64,000 bases of DNA from Hermetia illucens. Taxonomy: Eukaryota; Arthropoda; Insecta; Diptera; Stratiomyidae. The position numbers were made by a program, and so were the translations under genes. The DNA lies in the NCBI RefSeq assembly GCF_905115235.1, contig NC_051852.1:145500027-145564026 (forward strand), written 5' to 3'. Shown piece after piece: positions 47,901 to 62,900 of the stretch. Position 1 is the first letter of the stretch; the number at the start of each line of letters is the position of its first letter. The notes under the pieces were generated by a model. It had not been told where the DNA came from. It saw only the letters and a program-made list of their open reading frames with translations, and did no database searches.

Positions 47901-50900
47901 TACACAGGAGAGAGTGTCATGTTTGCCGAAAATTTCGACAAGCTGAAAGAGACTTAACAGACAGAATAGAGAAGCCTGGGTAAACTAATTGTTGTGTGAA
48001 ATCGAAATATTCTTCCGCGATAAAGAGAGGAACCATCTCCTATCGAATGGACATATTAGAACGATGCAAAGAATACTTTCATGAATTACTAAAAAAGTTA
48101 GCCTGTCGAGATAGAGCTTCTGTCAAGTGAAGTGAATGCCGCTATCAGCCAACGAAGAAACCGTCCTTAAAATCCCTAGACTGGAAAATCGTAAACCGCC
48201 TAGAATTGAGCAGACATTCTCTTTCCTGCTTTCGATGGAAAAACTGAATACGATCAGAAATCGCACACTTCATTAACCTTTGGGGCCGCCTTGGATTGGA
48301 TAGGTAGGGAGGGAGTGTACGAACCTAGAATAAAGTAGCTAGATCCCTGTCGGCAGCATTTAAGACTTTCATTGAGTTCACTCCTTTGTTGGCCTGTGCT
48401 GATAATATTGATATCGAATGTAAGGACGAACATACCCTAAAAGAAGCTTCCGTGCAGATTGAGTAGGCGGAGCAGTATTTTGGTAGAACAGAGACGAGAA
48501 GTACTGGTCATTTACTTTCGATAGGGGACTGACAAAACAGTCTTAGAAATTTTCACTAGTTACTGTGCTATCCAGTCGGTCGCGATTGAGTACGGCACGT
48601 AATATAATAGTATTGGCAGCTACCTACCAGGAGTACAAAGAAAATATTCCTTAAATAAAAAGAAAAATTGGTTTGATGTAGTCAAAAATACTTCACAGCA
48701 TTTAAGGTGGAAGATTTCGGGTACATAATTGCTAGGGACTGTTTTAAATATAAAGTTTGGTAGTGGCCTTCCTTAGTATCTGATCACTAAGTATAAAATT
48801 ATCATATCCCATTTTAGGTGTTTTAATTTTGCTTTTTGTAGAAAGCGTGGATAAAATCGACAAAACTGAAGATTGATGGTTAAGGGTCGTAGAGAGAAAA
48901 TTCGGACTCAGGTGAAAATTTTGTGCACTCTGCCCGTCGAAATGATCACTATCTTTTTTCCCATTCTTTTTGGGTCCCTGCCAATCACACGATGATTGCA
49001 CTTTTGACGACTTAAATGAATCTACGATTATAGATAGGTTTTACAAATCTAATTCAGAATATTCCAAACCAAATTGAGCACTTTTTAAACTAATTTCAGA
49101 CCTTTCCAAATTAATTTCGGACTTTTCCAAAACAATTTCAGAATTTTCTATTTCTATCAGACTTTTCGATTTCAAAATCATAGTTTTTCATTCCAAATTC
49201 AATATTTCACTATAAAGCCGGAAATTGGGAGTCACCTTAACTGCATACATTATTTTTTTCTAGGAAAGTTGTCTTCTCCCTAAAAGTTACTTAATTAAGA
49301 TGGACGTAGGTTTAAGAAGACGGCCGCAATTTCAGGTTTGAATAGAAGGAGCGCATATTGCATTCTCAGAAAGTATGAATCGACTAATAGCATTAAAACA
49401 AATAATGATAGGAAATTGATGGGTAGCTCAGATTTTCTCAAAAAATCCCAACTCCATTCTTATCTAGTCGTAAAAAGTTGGTATAAAACTATATAGTAAA
49501 ATATTGAAAAAATTCTGAATTTGAAATGGAAAATTCTGAATTTGAAATGGAAAAATCTGAAATTGGTTGGGAAAAGTCTGAAGCTAATTTGGAAAGAGAG
49601 CAGTTGAAATTAGTTTGGAAAATTCTGTATTTGGTTTTGGAAGATTTGAATTTTCAGGGTATTGCATTAGCAGAAAAAGGATTTAAAATTTTAATTTCAC
49701 CTGGAGAAAAGTTACCAAAATTTTTTAGGAATATAACCAGATTTGAAAATATCTCGTGGCTCATACCAAATCTATTCAATTGAAATTCGACCGAACATGA
49801 CGAAAATCTTTGCTGAATTTCTTTTTGTGAGGAGAATGTTGTGCCCTCCCATCTATGACCTACAAAACATCCAACAAACTGGGCCAACCTGAAATCTACC
49901 TCAATTTCCTAGTTTTCTTTAAATGGTTCACCCACAATTCAGTCCTCATTATTTCCATCAAATGAATGTGTTAACATTAACTTACTCTTAAAGTTTTCTT
50001 GATTTATTCACTAATGATATCAGACATTTTCCTCTGAAGAGTGTCAGCATGTGCTTAGGCAACAAAACTGTTATTGACGTTGACGGTGAAGATATTTAAT
50101 TAGAAGTTTGTTTATATAAATTGATAAGTTGAATGTTTGTATAAATGAGGCCTAACGAGAGAAGTGTCTGCAGACTATTACGATAACAAAAATATTTACT
50201 AGTACTTCTAGTGTATGTTGGGAAAATTTCGGTTAATTTTTTTCGTAGATTGATTGGGTTTGATGATGACTTGTGATTGATGGAGAAAATGTTGCGTATT
50301 TCGGTAAATGTTTTCCTGGTAGCTTTTTATATGAATGAAACTAATAAATTACTGCGAATAATCACTCGTGAAAATGCTATAAGTAGAATAGTCAAATGAT
50401 TTTCAAACTTTGAGAACCAAGCAAACAAGATGTATTTTCATCTTTTCTCTCATAAATCTCCTTTTGGCGGAGATTGATGAGAACGTGATTTAAAGTAGCG
50501 ATATAATATTCTTAAATAAAAACAGAGAGAATACAGAGTATACTCTATTCTTGGGACATGAAAGTCTTGGGGTTTAATGTGAGTACCTGCCGTGAAGGCA
50601 TAATCCCACGGTCCTCTTCGGACACGGATTGATTTTGGGACCACAATCAGAGCCCCGTTATGCAAGCACAGCGCTCCTGGTTTATACTGAGTGCAGGCTC
50701 AGCATTCATACCAGTGGATGCGAGGCCTATCTAACACCTCTGCCGGAACTAAGGAGTACGGCACCCGAGTTGTACAGCGCAACTCCACGTTCGAGCTCCG
50801 AGGAGCTCTGCCCGCGATGTAGGCATAACTATAACCACCATGAAACTCCCACTATGGGGCCCACCGCAAATAACCGGACCGAGAACACATCCTCCAGGAA

Positions 50901-53900
50901 TTCTCCTGGAGCATACGCTCTCAGAGGGCCACCCCGGTTCCCATGGTACCAGATAACCTCCGGTGAGGATTCGTGGCAGAGCCACTTCAGATGAGTCCCT
51001 TGCAGGCTCGGGTCTGATCGCCCTCCTCGAGTACGTGGGGCCGGAACTCCCCAACGGGTTATTCTTGGGAAGGCAAATATCCTAGTAAGACGCAATATTG
51101 AAACCTTCACATGTGATTCAAGCTTTTGTGACAGAATGCTTGGGTTCAAGCCTCGCTGGCGAAAGGGATCTCCGCAAATGCTCCATTCCCATGGACAACT
51201 GGTTCCTGGAATAGGCATTTGTGAAATAAATACTTTCTTAGCCGAAAAAAGTCAAATTGTCAAAAATATTTGAAGTTGAGTTTTATGAAGCTATTTTCGG
51301 GAAATGTCGCCTTCTGGATAATTGCTAGCTTTACTGGCTTTGATCCTTAGTACATCGTGCTGAAAGGACTATATCCAACAAACGTAGAAATCGGTAAGAC
51401 TACTGAGACCTAGGATAATAATTTCTAGTGTAGAGTGGAAATTGTGTTTTTCACCAAAGTTTTTGAGTGTGCTGGGGCGTAGTCCTGCTGCAAAATGACA
51501 GTCATTCCTTCGCGCCCATTTCGGTCTTTTTTTGATTAACAGATGATCCATGTTGGCGAGTTGCTGTCGGTTGTGGTCAGCCGGGGCAGTCTAACTGGCT
51601 TTCAGCATCTACTGGTACATTCCCGCTGGTGCAACCAGAATCACGTCATTGTTTCTCGTCCGGACCAATTAGGTTTTGGAGCCACTATGGAAGGTTCGAC
51701 GGATGAAACCCATGATTTCTAGCGTTTCAGGTTCTTGAGGTGAATCCATTTCTGGTCCCCGGTCACGCCATTTTCCGCTTCTTCATCTGTATTTCGTTTG
51801 GCCGCCGAGGTAACCATTCTGTTCCCTTGTGCATTTTCCACATGGCACATAAGCAATGGAGGTGGTTTGCTTGCCAACGTCGAATTTGTTAGGTGGTAGT
51901 TACCAGTGCACAGGTATGTAAGTGCGTATTGTTTTGGATCTAGCGGATATGGTACGTTGTGATTGCACATTTCAGGAGGTGACATAACTTCTGAATGTAT
52001 AGGAAGATAGATGAGAGGAAAACCGTTTAGTAGCCGCGGAATTGAAAAGTCCCCAATAGTTCAATAGTGAAGCGGATTGTCTTGCGAATTTCAGAAAAAA
52101 ATGTGGTTTATATGGCGAAATTGTCATTGAGAATAAGCATTTACTTCAATATTTTGAAGAAATCGTGAGATTTCATATCTATCATTACTATGTCCTATCT
52201 ATGAAGAAGAAACAGGGCCATAGAGAGGAAATCCGGACCCGGAGTGAAAATTAAGCAAAAACAAAAGGGTTCGGGGTGAAAATTATACGGGCCATTGAAT
52301 TGCCCTTTCTAGCCCCCGACAAAACTCCGGAGGCCGGGAATCCCCACTTTCCACGTCCCTCTTGTTAGACTTGAGTAACAGTCAACAAGACTATAGAGGA
52401 TTCTATTATATTCTGTTTCGACAATAAGATTATGGATATTATTTTCCCAATTACGACTTAAACTATTATATTACACGACTAAAAAAGATATGAGTCTTTT
52501 TCTCTAAGATGAACATAGCTGGGTTTGCAACCTTACCTAATCTGAGCCCAGACAATTTTTTGTTTGTTTGAGGATAGAGTGGTCCTGAGCCCTAATTTGG
52601 AAGGGCAACTCAGTGGCTCCTTATAGTGTATAAACCACTCTTTTTCTTGGGTCAGTACCCAGCACTTAAAAAAAAATATTCAGTCATACCTTTGTCGAGT
52701 TTTTGAGTTGATATATATCGAGCAAATAGCATCCGTAGCACGTTCTGGAGGACAGAGGTGAGGCAGCGTCTGACGAGTCAACCTTTGTCCTGCGAGAGAA
52801 ACCGACACTCAGCATAACACTTTTTTCCCAGCAATAACCTGAACGTTTGTAGAGTGATGTATTGCATGGTTTGAACCAGACTATGTCAGAGTCTTAGAAC
52901 ATCTAGGGAAGCCGTAAGCGATTTAGGTGCAATACATGTAGCTGATATTGTGGGAACTATAGTTTGGAGTCTCAAGAGGGTGGACTTTTTTAATTTCCCG
53001 GGCCAGCGGCTTATAGTTGACCTCTTTTCAACATATTTTTGATCAATATTGTTATTATGAGGACAAGCATGTTTCCACAATCATTTCAAGCCTTTATGCA
53101 AGGTTGAAGAATGAATCTGCCTAAAGAAATGCAATGGTTCAACGTTTCAAATTTGAAACCACACATGGGTGCGACTAGGGCGACCAGGATGACGAACATA
53201 TACTCCTCCTTCTCAGTAAAGAAATCTCAAGAACAGAACCATCTGTTGGATAAATAGAATTCGACAGACGACTGCCAAAGACAGTTCGTATCTGTACTAT
53301 AAGCCTTTGATTTCCATACAAAGATCTGCCCGTGACTGGACCACCTCCACCAAACTTTATTCGCCATCAGACGCTGCTCAAGTCGGTCTTAATGCGTTTA
53401 ATTTATTTTCCCACCGGAGATACGATTTGAACAACAGCTGAAGTACCCCTAGTCTGGATGGTACTGAGGTATTGGGCTCTTCAGTGAAGGTGCGCTTAAG
53501 TGCCAGCGGACTTGTAATGTCATCCTTTGTCATTATTCCGTTTTCGGATAGCTCTAGTATCCCGATTGATCATGTTCGATCCGGGGGGTCATGTTTCCCA
53601 GTAGCTACGAAAATAACCTACTGTATGATTCCCGATGGGAGGGATCAAAATCGGGGCGTTACATATAAGGAAGGAGATCATGGTATTCCTGAAAGTTGTC
53701 TCATCGCTTAAGGATTGAGGAAGTGCAGAGTTCACATTTGACGAGGGACTGCACTTTCTTCCAGTTTTAGTCCACCGAAGTATGTTCGCCTTCCCTTTTT
53801 TGAGAAAATTAGATCCCATTTTGGCCATTTGGCTAATGAAAACCTCCATGCAAGGAATGACAGCTCTGAAATCACTGCCACCGAATGACCGTATTCGATT

Positions 53901-56900
53901 GGTCCTTAGCTATTTTGCCCCCAAAAATAATAATGTTAACGCAATAGTTAAATTAAACCTCGGCCTTGAAGGGTGCTAAACCAATTCATTTCTAAATTTC
54001 TTGTCCGGGATTATCAAATTAATGTCATTGTTGTGATCATATCAAGTTAAGTCGATGGAGATCTAAATCGTTACCTTTCGTTGTGGCAGAAGCGAACTTG
54101 GCCTCAAGTTGCATTCAAAATAGCTACGTCTACCAAGAATGCAATCACGTTGGCTTCCGAGCCACACATAAACTGCAATGCGAAGTTTCCAACTTTGAAC
54201 ATCATAAATCCTGTGCAGCTTTTAAGGCAGAGGTTTTTAAATGTGAGGTGTGATGTCTTTAAATGGAAGGTAATCATAACGGATTTTATTCTAGTCTGAT
54301 GCCTCTTCTGCTCCAATTGCGAAAACGAATAAAAACACCAAATCGCGAGAAGAGTCAGAGATAACGCTTGGGCGCTTATGCGCTTCTGTCTGTCTGTCAA
54401 GGATGCGAAAGGAGGTTTTCCTGATGCTGACTTCTTACGCAGATTCGCCGTGAAGATGAAGACGTTGGTGATTTTTTTAAAAATCCAGTAAATACTGCGA
54501 TTTCACCGGTCGGTCTCTTCAATAGATTTAGGTAGCCACCACTTAACGTTCCAATCAGCGAAGTAACTATATCACTTGCAAATCTTTAAGTAAATTTTTC
54601 AGGTGAATCACGAGAAATCACAACTTTTGGAAAGTAGTTCAGCTCAGCGGTTTGGAATTGAGTCCTTTAGGTTCCGTCTTTCCGACATATATCGAAATGT
54701 CGCAAACTCGCGACAGTAGCGCCAATATATACCGGTAGAAAGGATTGACATGCCGGTTATGACCATCGCAGTTCATGCGCGCAACAGTAGACACAGGCTG
54801 AACTTGTCTTCATGCAAATAGTGCTGTGCCCATTCAGTTTCACAACATTAAATATCTAAATGTTTCTTCATTGCCGGTATGGAACCGCAACGTGGAAATG
54901 CATGCAATTGCATGTTAGCAAGTTAAAGTACACAGTATTGCGATGGGAAATGCTGAGATCTCAATGACAAAAAATGATTAGTTTAGATTAGATTTGGGTA
55001 GGTAGGATTTGAAGAATTATAATAGCAAGATTGATATTTCTGCGGAAAATCGAAGTATTCATTTATAAGAACTAAATTTGTTAAATCTAAGCTCCTGCAA
55101 TGAGATGCCTTATACATAGTTTCAAATTGAAAATTTTTCAACAAGTAGAATCCCGTAAAAAACTAAAACCCATCGTGAAGCTTTCTATTCGGACTTATCA
55201 AGAAAACTCCAACAATCCTCGAAAGTTTTTTATTCCTGCATATTACGTACCCTATGCCTGTTTCCCGCCCTTCTACTTGCCCACTTTTTATTATATACTC
55301 TCAATTCGCAGCCATTACGAAAAAATAAGTTTTCCACTTTATAAATGTATGTACATAGTTGCATTCTATAGACATTTCGCTTTCATATCTTCCGGCAAAA
55401 TAAAGGGAGCAGAGATACAGGATATTATTTGTATTTAGAAGGGAGACTTACAGTAGATCCTCCCTCCCCTTTTACTTCACCTGTATGCTACCATTTATTT
55501 CAGTGCTTCCTACGCGAAACGGTTGGATCATCTTGGGCTAAAGGCAAGATATTGCCAGTTGCTGATGTTCTTAGAAATATCCTTGCTCACAAAGAACTCA
55601 ATGAAAAGCGTTGGATGCACTTACTTAGTGAAAAAAAAACTTGATGAAAAAAGGAAAGTTTTCCGTGGAGTTAGAGGAGGGATTGAATGGCCAAGTTCTG
55701 TAAGGATGGCGGGGATACAAACAGGAGTTGTTAGGGGTGCTTTATCGGACATAAAGTGGTTTTATGGTGATACCTTCATATTGGAAAAAGCGTTTATTTG
55801 TTTCTGTTTGTTTCATCCCGGAATATATGTATTTCTGAAATAGATATTTACCGCGTGTGTCACAGTGCAAAATAAGATATCCATGCAGCACATGTGAATG
55901 GAGTTCTACTTTAAAGTTCAAAACTTGGCCGTCTACTTCATTTCAGTTTGCCAGTCCCTGCCCTGTAGATGATACTGGATAGTCTGGCGTCGTCCAAGTG
56001 TATTAACAACAAGAAAATAGACAGAAAGGATAAGTTCTTAATGCAGAAATTGTTGATCGTTGTTAAGGACGCCGTACTTTGTACACATTGTTGAGCTCTG
56101 CAACTTATTTTTAAAGAACTTTTCCGTTGCTTGCGCTGTCACAAAAAAAGTGAACTCTAAAAGAGTTCAGATGATTCAAAATCAGTTACTAGGTTTCCTT
56201 GCTACTAGCCAACAGAGGAGATGGTCAGAAAGGTTGGCGGGGATAAGAAAAGGGATTTTACGGTTTTCTACTGGATTTCTTTTCATTCATTGGATTTTAT
56301 TCAAACAGAATCGATAATGCTTTTTAAAGTTCAGAAAAGTAGTTCATCTGCGTGTACTCTCGGCTCTTTAAGAAAATATAATAGTTCAAATGGGAGGAGT
56401 GCAAACTAAGCAGAAAATGTAAGCGAGTAGGAAAAAAGCAGAATTAAAGGACCAGTTCCAGTAGTTTGACGAGGACTTGGCTAGAGGGGGGATCACTTTT
56501 AGTTTCAGCAGGAGTTTGCGGTAATTGCAACAATTAAAAGCACTTAAAAGATTTATGCAAAAAAAAATTTTGGAAGGACAAATTTTGTCACTCGTGATTG
56601 AATCTTGGCGTAATATAGTTGGTTACATGGATGGAGTGAAGGGTTGACCACCTTAGGTCAACTTCTATCAGTTTTCGCTAGGCGAAAAAGAGAAAAGGGT
56701 TCGGGAGAAAGGGGGAAGGTTGAGAGGGTAAGGCATAGAAAAGAAAATGAGAGATAGAAGGAGGTAAAAAATGAGAGAGAAAGTGGGAGAGAGAGAAAAG
56801 AAAAGAGAGAAAAGATAGTGAAAGACGGAGACAAGAAAAGGGAGCTGACCACATTGCCTCCTACAGGCTATTCTGTAGTGTGCCGTTACGGTCTTGAATG

Positions 56901-59900
56901 AAGTGCTCTAATACACTTCAAGGCCCTGATCCAATATGGATTGTTGGGCCAACGATTATTATTATTAAAACATAGGAGAAAAGAGAGGAGGGAGTGTAGA
57001 GTAAGCCAGGCAAGAGAAATGGGGCAACCGCAATCCAAGTACGCGGATATCTAGAGGCCTGTTACATTGATCTGTTCGAGTGTATTCCTGCCAGCGAAGA
57101 TCATTTTGGGTCAAGTCGAAGTGTACCGAAAACTGAATATGAAATTTAAGGTCGTCTCTCCTCGGAATGTAGGTAGCGTAAGATGAGAAAAAGCAACGAT
57201 GGAAAGAAGGATGAAAAAAAGACGGCTATGTTATACACGACCCTAACAATGCTAGCTGTCTTAGAGATAAATGTCAGAGGAAAGTTCAGGAGTAGGGCTA
57301 ATCTTTTGGAAGTCTTGGAAAGAATAGCAACGATTTTTGCCACAAAGAGATTTAGTGACATTTCTTATATCTGCTTCTCCAATCTGGTAGGAAGTCCTGT
57401 TCGACGGGCCAAGCGCAACTGTATTATTTAAATTCCTAAAAATATCCAGCTTTCTCAGGGATTTCCCCTTAATGGCTTAAGAGAGCAATTGAAAGAGTTG
57501 AGGTGTTATTGCTGGTGTATATAACAAACTTTAACCTACCAAGTCACTCAGATACACAGTCTTTCGGCGGGTTTGAGGTGAGGTCCGCCGTGGCCTTTCC
57601 GCATTGAACTTTTACTGCTGACGACCGTAAAGGGAAGGGTGATAATGCACTTTCGGTTAAGATATTTCTAAATATACTGCCTCCAGGCCACCTTCGAGTA
57701 GAGATTATTGCTGGCGATATTTAAATTTTTAAAAGTAGTTTTGAAGCCGAACACAGAGACTAGATTGTAGCTCAACTCATTTCGCTTCGAGAAGGGATTG
57801 AAAAATCAGCGTCTACGAGTACCTAAGCTAGGAAATAGAAGATGAAAAATGATACAATGTGGACAATTCCGCACAACTTTAGGCATTCCTTGCTAATGAC
57901 AATAACGAGAGTGCCAAATCGGACTTGTCCATGTAATGGCTTCAAGGGAAGTGGGTATTGAGATCAATAGAAGAGGGATTAGGTTGGCGAATACTCCATC
58001 AATGAGTTGTAGGTGTTATGCGACGAACCAGCAGTGCGAATCCTTAGAGAAATTTGAACTGAAATGTGGGGAGACTGAAGAACGTAAGAATTCCCAGACT
58101 CCTTATGAAGGGTAAAATTTCGGATACCTGACCTGGAAGCAAAAGCCCAAATCGAGTTTTTGTAAGAAAAGACCCGGACTAATGTGGCACTTTTTTGCAA
58201 CGTTACTTCTAGGGTTGCTGTTGGTTGCGTTCTTAGGGCAAAGGCAACTCTCCAGGGGCTGCCTCATCTTTGTCCTGTGTTCATATGTAGGCTTAGGCCA
58301 GCTAAGGTCTGACTGTCTGGTGTTTCCCTCGATATGATGGTGATGGGCTTCTGAATCAATATGTTTGGAGTTAATAATAGCTGCAGTCGTTTTCTGCCAA
58401 GTTGTCCCATAGGGCAAAGGTGTGGTAGCGTCTGAAGAAATGCCTCTGCCCTGACGACAAAACCGCTAGCAATTTTTGTAAGAAGGTATTTGCCCTAAAA
58501 TGGGTGGTCTTTTATTTTTTTTTAAGGAGGTGGAAATCTTCGAAAGGCTCTGTCCTGGATACGTGTGACAGAGTGTGGGATTTTTACCCCCCCCCCCCCC
58601 CCATGCTTTCTCTCCAGTCACTCCCCGATGGAAGGGATCAACCTGTAAGTCCAACAACCCTTTTCTGACTGGTCTCCCTTTCGGCTTTTTTCACCTGCGA
58701 TAAGGGAGAGATGGACCTGGTGTTATAAATGTTCATCATCTCGGTTGCCAGGATGTTAATCAGCATCATTCCCGAGATGAGGAATGCTGCATCATCTGAT
58801 AAGGCTGTTCTTCTGTAGACCGTACAGAGTTTATGTGCATTGCCTAAAACATGCAGCGCTTTTCCCCAAAATATGACTGCATACAACAAGATGGAACTCA
58901 CCACCCTGGCTATGAGCTATGAGTATGTCGTGGTCCTCTTACATTCGGCATCATCCTTGCCAGAACCATACCCGTGGTGGATGCTTTTTCGCGCTCTATG
59001 TGCTGCTTAAAATTGAGTTTTCCATCTATTATCACCCCCAAGTATTTGATGTGCGGCTTGGGTGTGATGATACGATTCCCGACTCTAATGCAGACGTAAT
59101 TTCTCTTGCGGCGCTGTGATTGGAACCTTTTCCGTTTTTTTTATCGACGAGTGTCAGTCTAGCACTCTCTAACAAAGCCTTAACAACACTGATTGCTTCG
59201 TTTGAGTACAACTCAGCATCCTCGAGATGCTTTGCGCCTACAACCAGTGCTATATCGCCGGTGTAACCCACCACCGTGGCCTCCTCCGGAACCTTGCAAG
59301 TAGCTATCGATAATAGCGGCGAGGTGGGTGGGAACACCAATTGTCACCAGAGACTTTCATATAAGGTTCCAATTGGTCAAGTTAAATGCGTTCCTCAAAT
59401 CCAGGGTCATCACAACATAATATTTGCTGGTACAACCCCTTCCGTGAATTGGATTTTCGGCCAAGCCAGTAGCCATTTTGATGACATCAATGGTTGATCT
59501 GGTTTTACGGAACCCATTCTGCCTATTGAAAAAGCCCCCTTGGCTCTCGTCAACTGGGGGCAATCTATTATAAATTACCCACTCCAACATTTTCCCAATA
59601 GTGTCTAGAAGACATATGGCTCTATAGGAGGAGGGTTCCCTTAGCGGTTTGCCAGTCTTAGGCAGCAGCATCAGGTTCTGCCTCTTCTATGATGCAGGAA
59701 GGATACTCTCGGACATGCCCGTATCGAGCAGCTCCAGGAACATATCCAGTCTACATTTGACGGTAAGTTTGAGGGCCTTATTCGGTATGCCATCCAGACT
59801 CGGGGCTTTGCTGTCGTCTATTCGACTGCAGATCTCTAGCAGCTCGTCCCTGGTAACTGATGGAATCCGCGTCACATTTAGGGGCCGCTGGAAGGTGTTA

Positions 59901-62900
59901 GTACCCCCCGTTGCTGGAGAAATAACTCCTGGATTATTTTGAACAAGAGCATAGGGCACGTGATCTGCGGAGATGATCGGCCTCTGAATTGTTCTGTCAC
60001 GATTTTATAGGCGCGACCCCACGGATTTATGTCCATTACCGAACAGAGCTCCTTAAAACATTGCTTCTTACTAAGCTGGAGGCTCTTGCAGGCTTATGCT
60101 CCTTTTGCCTTTGATCGATCCTACCCCCTCTGAGCCGTTCGTATAGCTCTGTGGCATATCGATTCACTATTTCACCAATAATTGGATCTTCTAGTGGGGA
60201 ATGAACATATCCTAGGCATCGACGCTTCGCATGATTTAGAGATGCTATGTGTGATATGGAGAGCTCTATCCGTGGAGGTGCCTGCTTTGCTAGGCAGGTC
60301 TAACCACACCTCCATGAATATTTGCTCATCCATCGCTTTCGCAGACCATCCTGGTGTTTTTTGGATTTTGGCGTCCGGGGTGCGGGTCTCCTGCCTTGTG
60401 GCTCCGTCCTTAGTTTAAAGGTGATTGCTTGGTGGTCGCGGTAGGTGAAGTTCTCGCTAACTTGCCAAGATATGTCACGTGCCAGCACAGGGCTGAAAAA
60501 AGTCAGATCTATAATTGAACCAGATCCCCCTTTCCGATAAGTGGCCAGAACTACATCCAATTAGGCGAATGGTTCTAATAAGAACCGTCCCCTTGTGTTA
60601 GTCTCTTTGCTGCCCCACTTGATAGCATTAAAGTCACCGGCTATTACCTTTAGACCTCGTCCCCTTGCGTAGCGAACAAGATTATCTAACAGGTCTTCAA
60701 ACTCAGACAATGTGAGGCTCGGTGGGGCATAGCAGCTATATACGAATGTACCGTTTATTTTTGCCCACACAAAGCCACTAGCCGCTTGCCCCATGCAAGC
60801 TGTATGGCTTGACGAACGCACGACCATATCACCGCTCCACCAGACGAATCTGAGACTCATTTCTCTACTGCAGTTAAACGCCTTCTTAAATTCCGGGCAT
60901 TTACCACTTTCGGTAATATGCCGGTTATCCTGTCCCTCTTTGCCTTCGCACAAAATGCATTTGAGGCCTCTATTGCAGTCCTTGGCAATATGTCCTTTCT
61001 TCCAAGACACCTTCGATATCGATCGGACCGATCCAAACTTTAGGCATTTGAAGGACTTCTTTAAAGAGATTTGTTCCCTTAGTCGGCAAACAACCCATTC
61101 AATGCGAATCGGCCAACATCTTCTGCGCTGACTCCGCTGGCAGTTTGAGTACCGCCATAAGCTTTTATTATTATCACAATAGATTTTTCGTTGAATTCCT
61201 CCAACTTGATTTGTTGCTTCAAAGCAGTGCAGATCTCCCCTCTGGAGGTTACCTCATCGACATCCTTGCGCTGCATATAGATGTCATGTTTTTGGGAACG
61301 AACCGTGACATTTTCCCCAAGTGAGTTTATAACTTGGTTACCCACGCTAGATTTTTTCAGTTCAAACATGAGATTCCCTTTCTGTGTCCTCCGGATTTTG
61401 CTGACATTTCCGCTTGGGTCTTTTAGGTCGGGGTCAGTTTTCACCTTTTTCAATATCTCCGCATACGTTAGCTTCCTATTGCTGGGGATTACAATTACCT
61501 CCGGGCGAATTCGCACCTTTGGTTTCTTGTTACTTTTTTTGTTCACGACCTTAGCCCAACCACCGTTCTTATTTTCCTTCGATTTCGCTTCGCTAGTCGC
61601 CATTCCTACTTTGAGCACTTCGGGCCCTTCTGAAGTTTTAGTTCAATTTGTTGGACTAGTGAAAGCCCATTTTTTACTTTTTGGTGCCTGTTGATTCCCC
61701 AAGCTTCCCTCTCTTTGTCTGGCACTCTCTTTCTTGATCGAAAGCTGTTGGCCTTGCGCTTTGCTGTCACTTGGGTCACCTGTGACATTGTTGGGGCTGG
61801 GATGTTCGGTTTTTCCTTTCTCCTTCCTGCGACCTATTGTGAAGCACCCTGATGGCTTTCACCATGTTCTTAAGGGCCTGGTGCACGTTGTGCTTGTCCT
61901 TGATGAATTCGGATAGCTCAATCATTTTAGTTCCAAGCTGCATAAAAGGTAGTTATTCTGGGTCAGGGCTTCGTTCTCGGTGAGTTTTGGCCAGATTACT
62001 CCTTTCACAGACTCCTTCAGCCTTTCCTTTTGCCAGCTTTGGTATTGGAGGAGATCGTCCAATTTATGAGCTTCTCCTGAATGGATCTATTCGCTGCTGC
62101 TGGAGTGGTTTGGACACGAGATGGAAGGAGTCAGTTAACTCTCGAAATTACTGCGGTCTCCCATTAAGTGTAATGTAAGACTCAGCACCACTTAGTTCTA
62201 TAAGAAGAGAATAGAAGAACTCTTTTTTCTTCTCTGAAAGGTCGGGATTTGATAGTCTATTAAAAAGTGGAATTGAACGTATTTTTGAAAGAAGTTTTGA
62301 AAGAATTTTTATTCAGCAATTGGTAAACTTGTAAAGTTTATTATCTTAACTTCCATTTCCAAGGAGATCTCCAATATTCCAGTAATTTCAATTCCTAATT
62401 TTGTTTGCCCTTTTTACTGCTTCTATCGTAAAATTATACAAAAGTCTGGTCCCTAATTTTTACGATGTCGTTTATTAGCCGCTGTAACACTTCAATCCTT
62501 ATTAGTAAAATTTCACTCTAGAATCTGTCTAGACAGCCCAAGAGAACGGACAGCATGAAATCCATTAACGCTAAACCCGATTTATGTTCCGACCAACGAT
62601 TCTATTTAACAAGCATTATACTTGCAAATCAACATAAACTGACAGTAATCGACACGGGACTCCAACATTAACAATCAATGCCTCTAATCAATACTTGAAT
62701 AGCATTTTGTATTAGCATTTTGTCACCAGATTATGATTTATCGCATATTAATTGCATTTAATGTCACGTCTTGACTACATTAAATTCAATCAATCGCGAC
62801 GATGCAATTTTTGCGAAACCATAAATTAATTGAAGTGGTCAATAAATTCATTGTTAATTTATGGTATCTTCAGTCCAACAGAACTTCACCGCAGCCGCTT

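Noticed and set aside
49526-49783. Glu/Lys-rich 85-codon frame
   Set aside because: It is made by reading through the tandem units of the foldback arm.
55100-55438. 112-codon frame in the slit intron
   Set aside because: No family motif, no codon pattern distinct from surroundings and no splice context; treated as chance.
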